From: Erythrobacter sp. UBA3075
Lineage (GTDB): Bacteria; Pseudomonadota; Alphaproteobacteria; Sphingomonadales; Sphingomonadaceae
DNA length: 7,789 bases
Direction of reading: 5' to 3'
Assembly: GCA_002367375.1 (NCBI GenBank)
Contig: DFBR01000141.1
Coordinates: 1 to 7,789, forward strand
Under the pieces are notes generated by a model that searched no databases, was not told the origin of the DNA, and saw nothing but the letters and a program-made list of their open reading frames with translations. The translations under genes and the position numbers were made by a program. Within the stretch, counting starts at the first letter, position 1, and every line of letters begins with the position of its first letter. Positions 6,130 to 7,789 of this stretch are shown in pieces.

Positions 6130-7323
6130 CGACGGTGTGTTGATCCCCATGCTTTGCAGATAGCGCTTCACATTGCGTGCCGCCTGACGCAGCCGTTGTT
6201 CATTCTCGACCATGGCGATACGCACAAAGCCCTCGCCATCTTCGCCATAGCCAACGCCAGGTGCCACCGCGACTTCGGCCTGGGTTAGCAATTGCTTGGA
6301 GAATTCCAGGCTGCCCATGTCTTTCAGCCCGGGCGGCAGCGGAGCCCATGCGAACATGCTGGCGGGCGGCGGCGGAATATCCCATCCGGCGCGCCCGAAT
6401 GATTCCACCATCACATCACGCCGCTTGTGATACATCTCGCGGTTGGTTTCGACGTAATCCTGCGGCCCGTTGAGTGCCGCGCAGGCGGCGGCCTGAATGG
6501 GCGTGAAGGCTCCATAATCGATATAGCTCTTCACCCGCGTCAGCGCGGAGATCAGCGTGCGATTGCCCACTGCAAAGCCCATCCGCCAACCGGCCATGCC
6601 ATAGGTCTTGGAAAGGCTGGTGAATTCAATCGCGACATCCTTTGCCCCCTTGGCTTGCAAGATCGAAGGTGTCGGCTTGCCGTCGTAATACAGCTCCGAA
6701 TAGGCAAGGTCGGACAGGATCCACATCTTGTGGAACTTGGCCCAGTCGACCAGCCGCTCATAAAATTCCAGATCGACAACTTCGGCGGTCGGGTTGGACG
6801 GGAAATTGACGACCAGCACAGTTGGGCGCGGGACGGTGAATGTGACAGCCTGTTCCAGCGCTTTCCAATAGTCCTCATCAGGCGTGGTCGGGACAGCGCG
6901 GATCGAGGCACCGGCAATGATGAAGCCGAATGTATGGATCGGGTAGCTGGGGTTGGGCGCCAGAATCGTGTCGCCGGGTGCGGTAATCGCGGTGGCGAGG
7001 CTGGCGAGCCCCTCTTTGGAGCCAAGGGTGACGATAACTTCGCTCTCGGGATCGAGCTCCACTCCGAAGCGGCGTTCGTAATAATCGGCCTGAGCCTTGC
7101 GCAGGCCCGGAATGCCCTTGGACTGCGAATAGCCGTGTGCATCGGGCTTCTGCGCCACTTCGCACAGTTTCTCGATCACATGCGCCGGTGGCGGCTGGTC
7201 AGGATTGCCCATGCCAAGGTCGATGATGTCGCGACCTTCCGCGCGCGCTGCCGCTCGCATCGCGTTGACTTCGGCGATGACATAGGGAGGTAGGCGCTTG
7301 ATGCGGTAAAAGTCGTTATCCAT
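6124..7323 (-). CDS. alaC: AlaC-type alanine (glutamate-pyruvate) aminotransferase
   Basis: This cytoplasmic PLP enzyme of fold type I exchanges amino groups between alanine/pyruvate and glutamate/2-oxoglutarate. The sequence closely follows E. coli AlaC throughout: FYRIKRLPPYV at the start, DIIDLGMGNPD, HGYSQSKGIPGLR, VTLGSKEGLA, APNPSYPIHTFGF, VVNFPSNPTAE, then SDLAYSELYYDG with D205 contacting the pyridine nitrogen and Y208. SLSKTYGMAGWRMGF carries the Schiff-base lysine K239, and FVRIAMVEN carries the substrate carboxylate-binding arginine R368. I take the ATG at 7323 (399 residues) because AAGG lies five bases upstream and homologues begin there; an in-frame TTG at 7335 adds four residues but has no ribosome-binding site. 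LL-diaminopimelate aminotransferase is a related family sometimes assigned to such proteins, but the AlaC resemblance is stronger. The gene is divergent from the phaC-like gene. Confidence 0.93.
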   Translation of the reverse strand: MDNDFYRIKRLPPYVIAEVNAMRAAARAEGRDIIDLGMGNPDQPPPAHVIEKLCEVAQKPDAHGYSQSKGIPGLRKAQADYYERRFGVELDPESEVIVTLGSKEGLASLATAITAPGDTILAPNPSYPIHTFGFIIAGASIRAVPTTPDEDYWKALEQAVTFTVPRPTVLVVNFPSNPTAEVVDLEFYERLVDWAKFHKMWILSDLAYSELYYDGKPTPSILQAKGAKDVAIEFTSLSKTYGMAGWRMGFAVGNRTLISALTRVKSYIDYGAFTPIQAAACAALNGPQDYVETNREMYHKRRDVMVESFGRAGWDIPPPPASMFAWAPLPPGLKDMGSLEFSKQLLTQAEVAVAPGVGYGEDGEGFVRIAMVENEQRLRQAARNVKRYLQSMGINTPSA

Positions 7324-7449
7324 TTCAGCCTTCAAGAAGATGCTTGCGTAACATGCGCATCAATGGCGCAAAGCCGCAGGCAGCGCAACGCGCAGTATTC
7401 GCCATAATCTCTGCATATGTATGCTGCTCCCATTCATGCAGAATTTCAG

Positions 7450-7455
7450 TATAAT
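7450..7455 (+). promoter_or_regulatory. Candidate -10 box (TATAAT) for a leaderless transcript
   Basis: A perfect TATAAT ends six bases before the ATG at 7462, so transcription would be expected to begin at or next to that ATG. No ribosome-binding site lies in front of the ATG, which agrees with a leaderless mRNA. No good TTGACA-like -35 is seen about 17 bases upstream. The rest of the 138-base divergent gap (7324-7461) holds inverted repeats GCATA/TATGC (7413-7424) and CTGCAT/ATGCAG (7411-7441), which could be operator sites. Confidence 0.4.
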
Positions 7456-7461
7456 GGCCCG

Positions 7462-7789
7462 ATGAGCGACAAAACCAACAGTCCGCAGGACCCTGCCGAC
7501 ATCTTCACCGAGATGCTGCGTATGCAGGGAGAAGCCGCACGGCAGATGATGCAGACAGTTGCCCCCGGCTCGGAGACTGGCGCGCCCGACACAGGCACGA
7601 TCGACGAAATGGGCAAGGCCATGGTCGAATTTCAGGAGAATTGGTTGCAGTTCTGGCTGCCCGATGACCAGCGACCTGCGCCGATGCTGGCCGACCCGGC
7701 GGCATGGATGGACGCAATGAAGCAGTGGTCTGCCACGGTGCCAATGCTCGATCCGGCCGAGCAGCAGAAGCTGTGGGCGGAGAATTTTG
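7462..7789 (+). CDS. Probable N-terminus of class I polyhydroxyalkanoate synthase (3' end cut by window)
   Basis: The frame is open from the ATG to the window end (109 residues). The protein starts MSDKTNSPQDPADIFTEMLR and continues as a methionine-, glutamine- and tryptophan-rich helical segment: MQGEAARQMMQ, AMVEFQENWLQFWL, DPAAWMDAMKQW and LDPAEQQKLWAENF. This resembles the variable N-terminal domain of alphaproteobacterial PhaC proteins, which polymerise hydroxyacyl-CoA into storage granules; the catalytic alpha/beta-hydrolase domain with its lipase-box cysteine would lie beyond the window, so the call is not proven. A phasin or PhaE-like protein is the main alternative. An in-frame ATG at 7417 could add 15 residues, but it too has no ribosome-binding site. 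The divergent partner alaC fits a gene order I recall, without proof, from other alphaproteobacteria. Confidence 0.55.
   Translation, partial: MSDKTNSPQDPADIFTEMLRMQGEAARQMMQTVAPGSETGAPDTGTIDEMGKAMVEFQENWLQFWLPDDQRPAPMLADPAAWMDAMKQWSATVPMLDPAEQQKLWAENF

Noticed and set aside
6427..7293. 288-codon open frame on the plus strand across alaC
   Set aside because: It is the antisense shadow of a complete AlaC gene, with a repetitive arginine/glycine-rich sequence and no known motif.
7324..7335. TTG at 7335 as the alaC start
   Set aside because: It lacks a ribosome-binding site, while the ATG at 7323 has AAGG at proper spacing and matches where homologues begin.
1..7789. CRISPR array, insertion sequence or defence system
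   Set aside because: No regularly spaced repeats, terminal inverted repeats, transposase or known defence domain could be seen on either strand.

Overview
The window looks like ordinary chromosomal DNA of an alphaproteobacterium. The protein sequences (AlaC-type aminotransferase, GlpD, SulP-type STAS domain, short ModC, PilZ protein) and the moderately high GC content suggest Sphingomonadales, possibly the Erythrobacter group. This assignment rests on recognition of family sequences, not on a search. I see no transposase, integrase, CRISPR array or phage gene.

Layout. Bases 1-1971 (+) hold a molybdate ABC transporter: modA (its 5' end lies outside the window), modB and a short modC, joined by overlapping stop and start codons. 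glpD (aerobic glycerol-3-phosphate dehydrogenase) follows on the same strand. It starts at a TTG codon that overlaps the modC stop, so all four genes are probably one transcript. Bases 3475-3510 hold a hairpin where glpD converges with a minus-strand group. Read in its own direction, that group is tRNA-Cys(GCA), tRNA-Thr(CGT), a decayed SulP anion transporter and an isoprenylcysteine methyltransferase-like membrane protein. The SulP remnant keeps part of one membrane segment and the STAS domain, in different frames, and the centre is missing. A 47-base imperfect hairpin fills most of the spacer between the tRNAs.

Bases 4944-5237 (+) encode a small single-domain PilZ (c-di-GMP receptor) protein. 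It converges with a minus-strand winged-helix regulator of the OmpR/PhoB type whose receiver-like half is degenerate. Upstream of the regulator on the same strand is alaC, an alanine (glutamate-pyruvate) aminotransferase; an 18-base perfect palindrome overlaps its stop codon. Divergent from alaC, and cut by the window end, is the start of a gene that I tentatively read as a class I polyhydroxyalkanoate synthase. It has a perfect TATAAT box placed so that its mRNA could begin at the start codon.

Together the genes cover molybdenum uptake, glycerol-3-phosphate oxidation, a c-di-GMP receptor, alanine/pyruvate exchange and possibly carbon storage. I find no convincing new multi-gene system. The points most worth a second look are the SulP deletion scar beside the tRNA genes, the modABC-glpD coupling, the degenerate-receiver regulator and the possible leaderless start.
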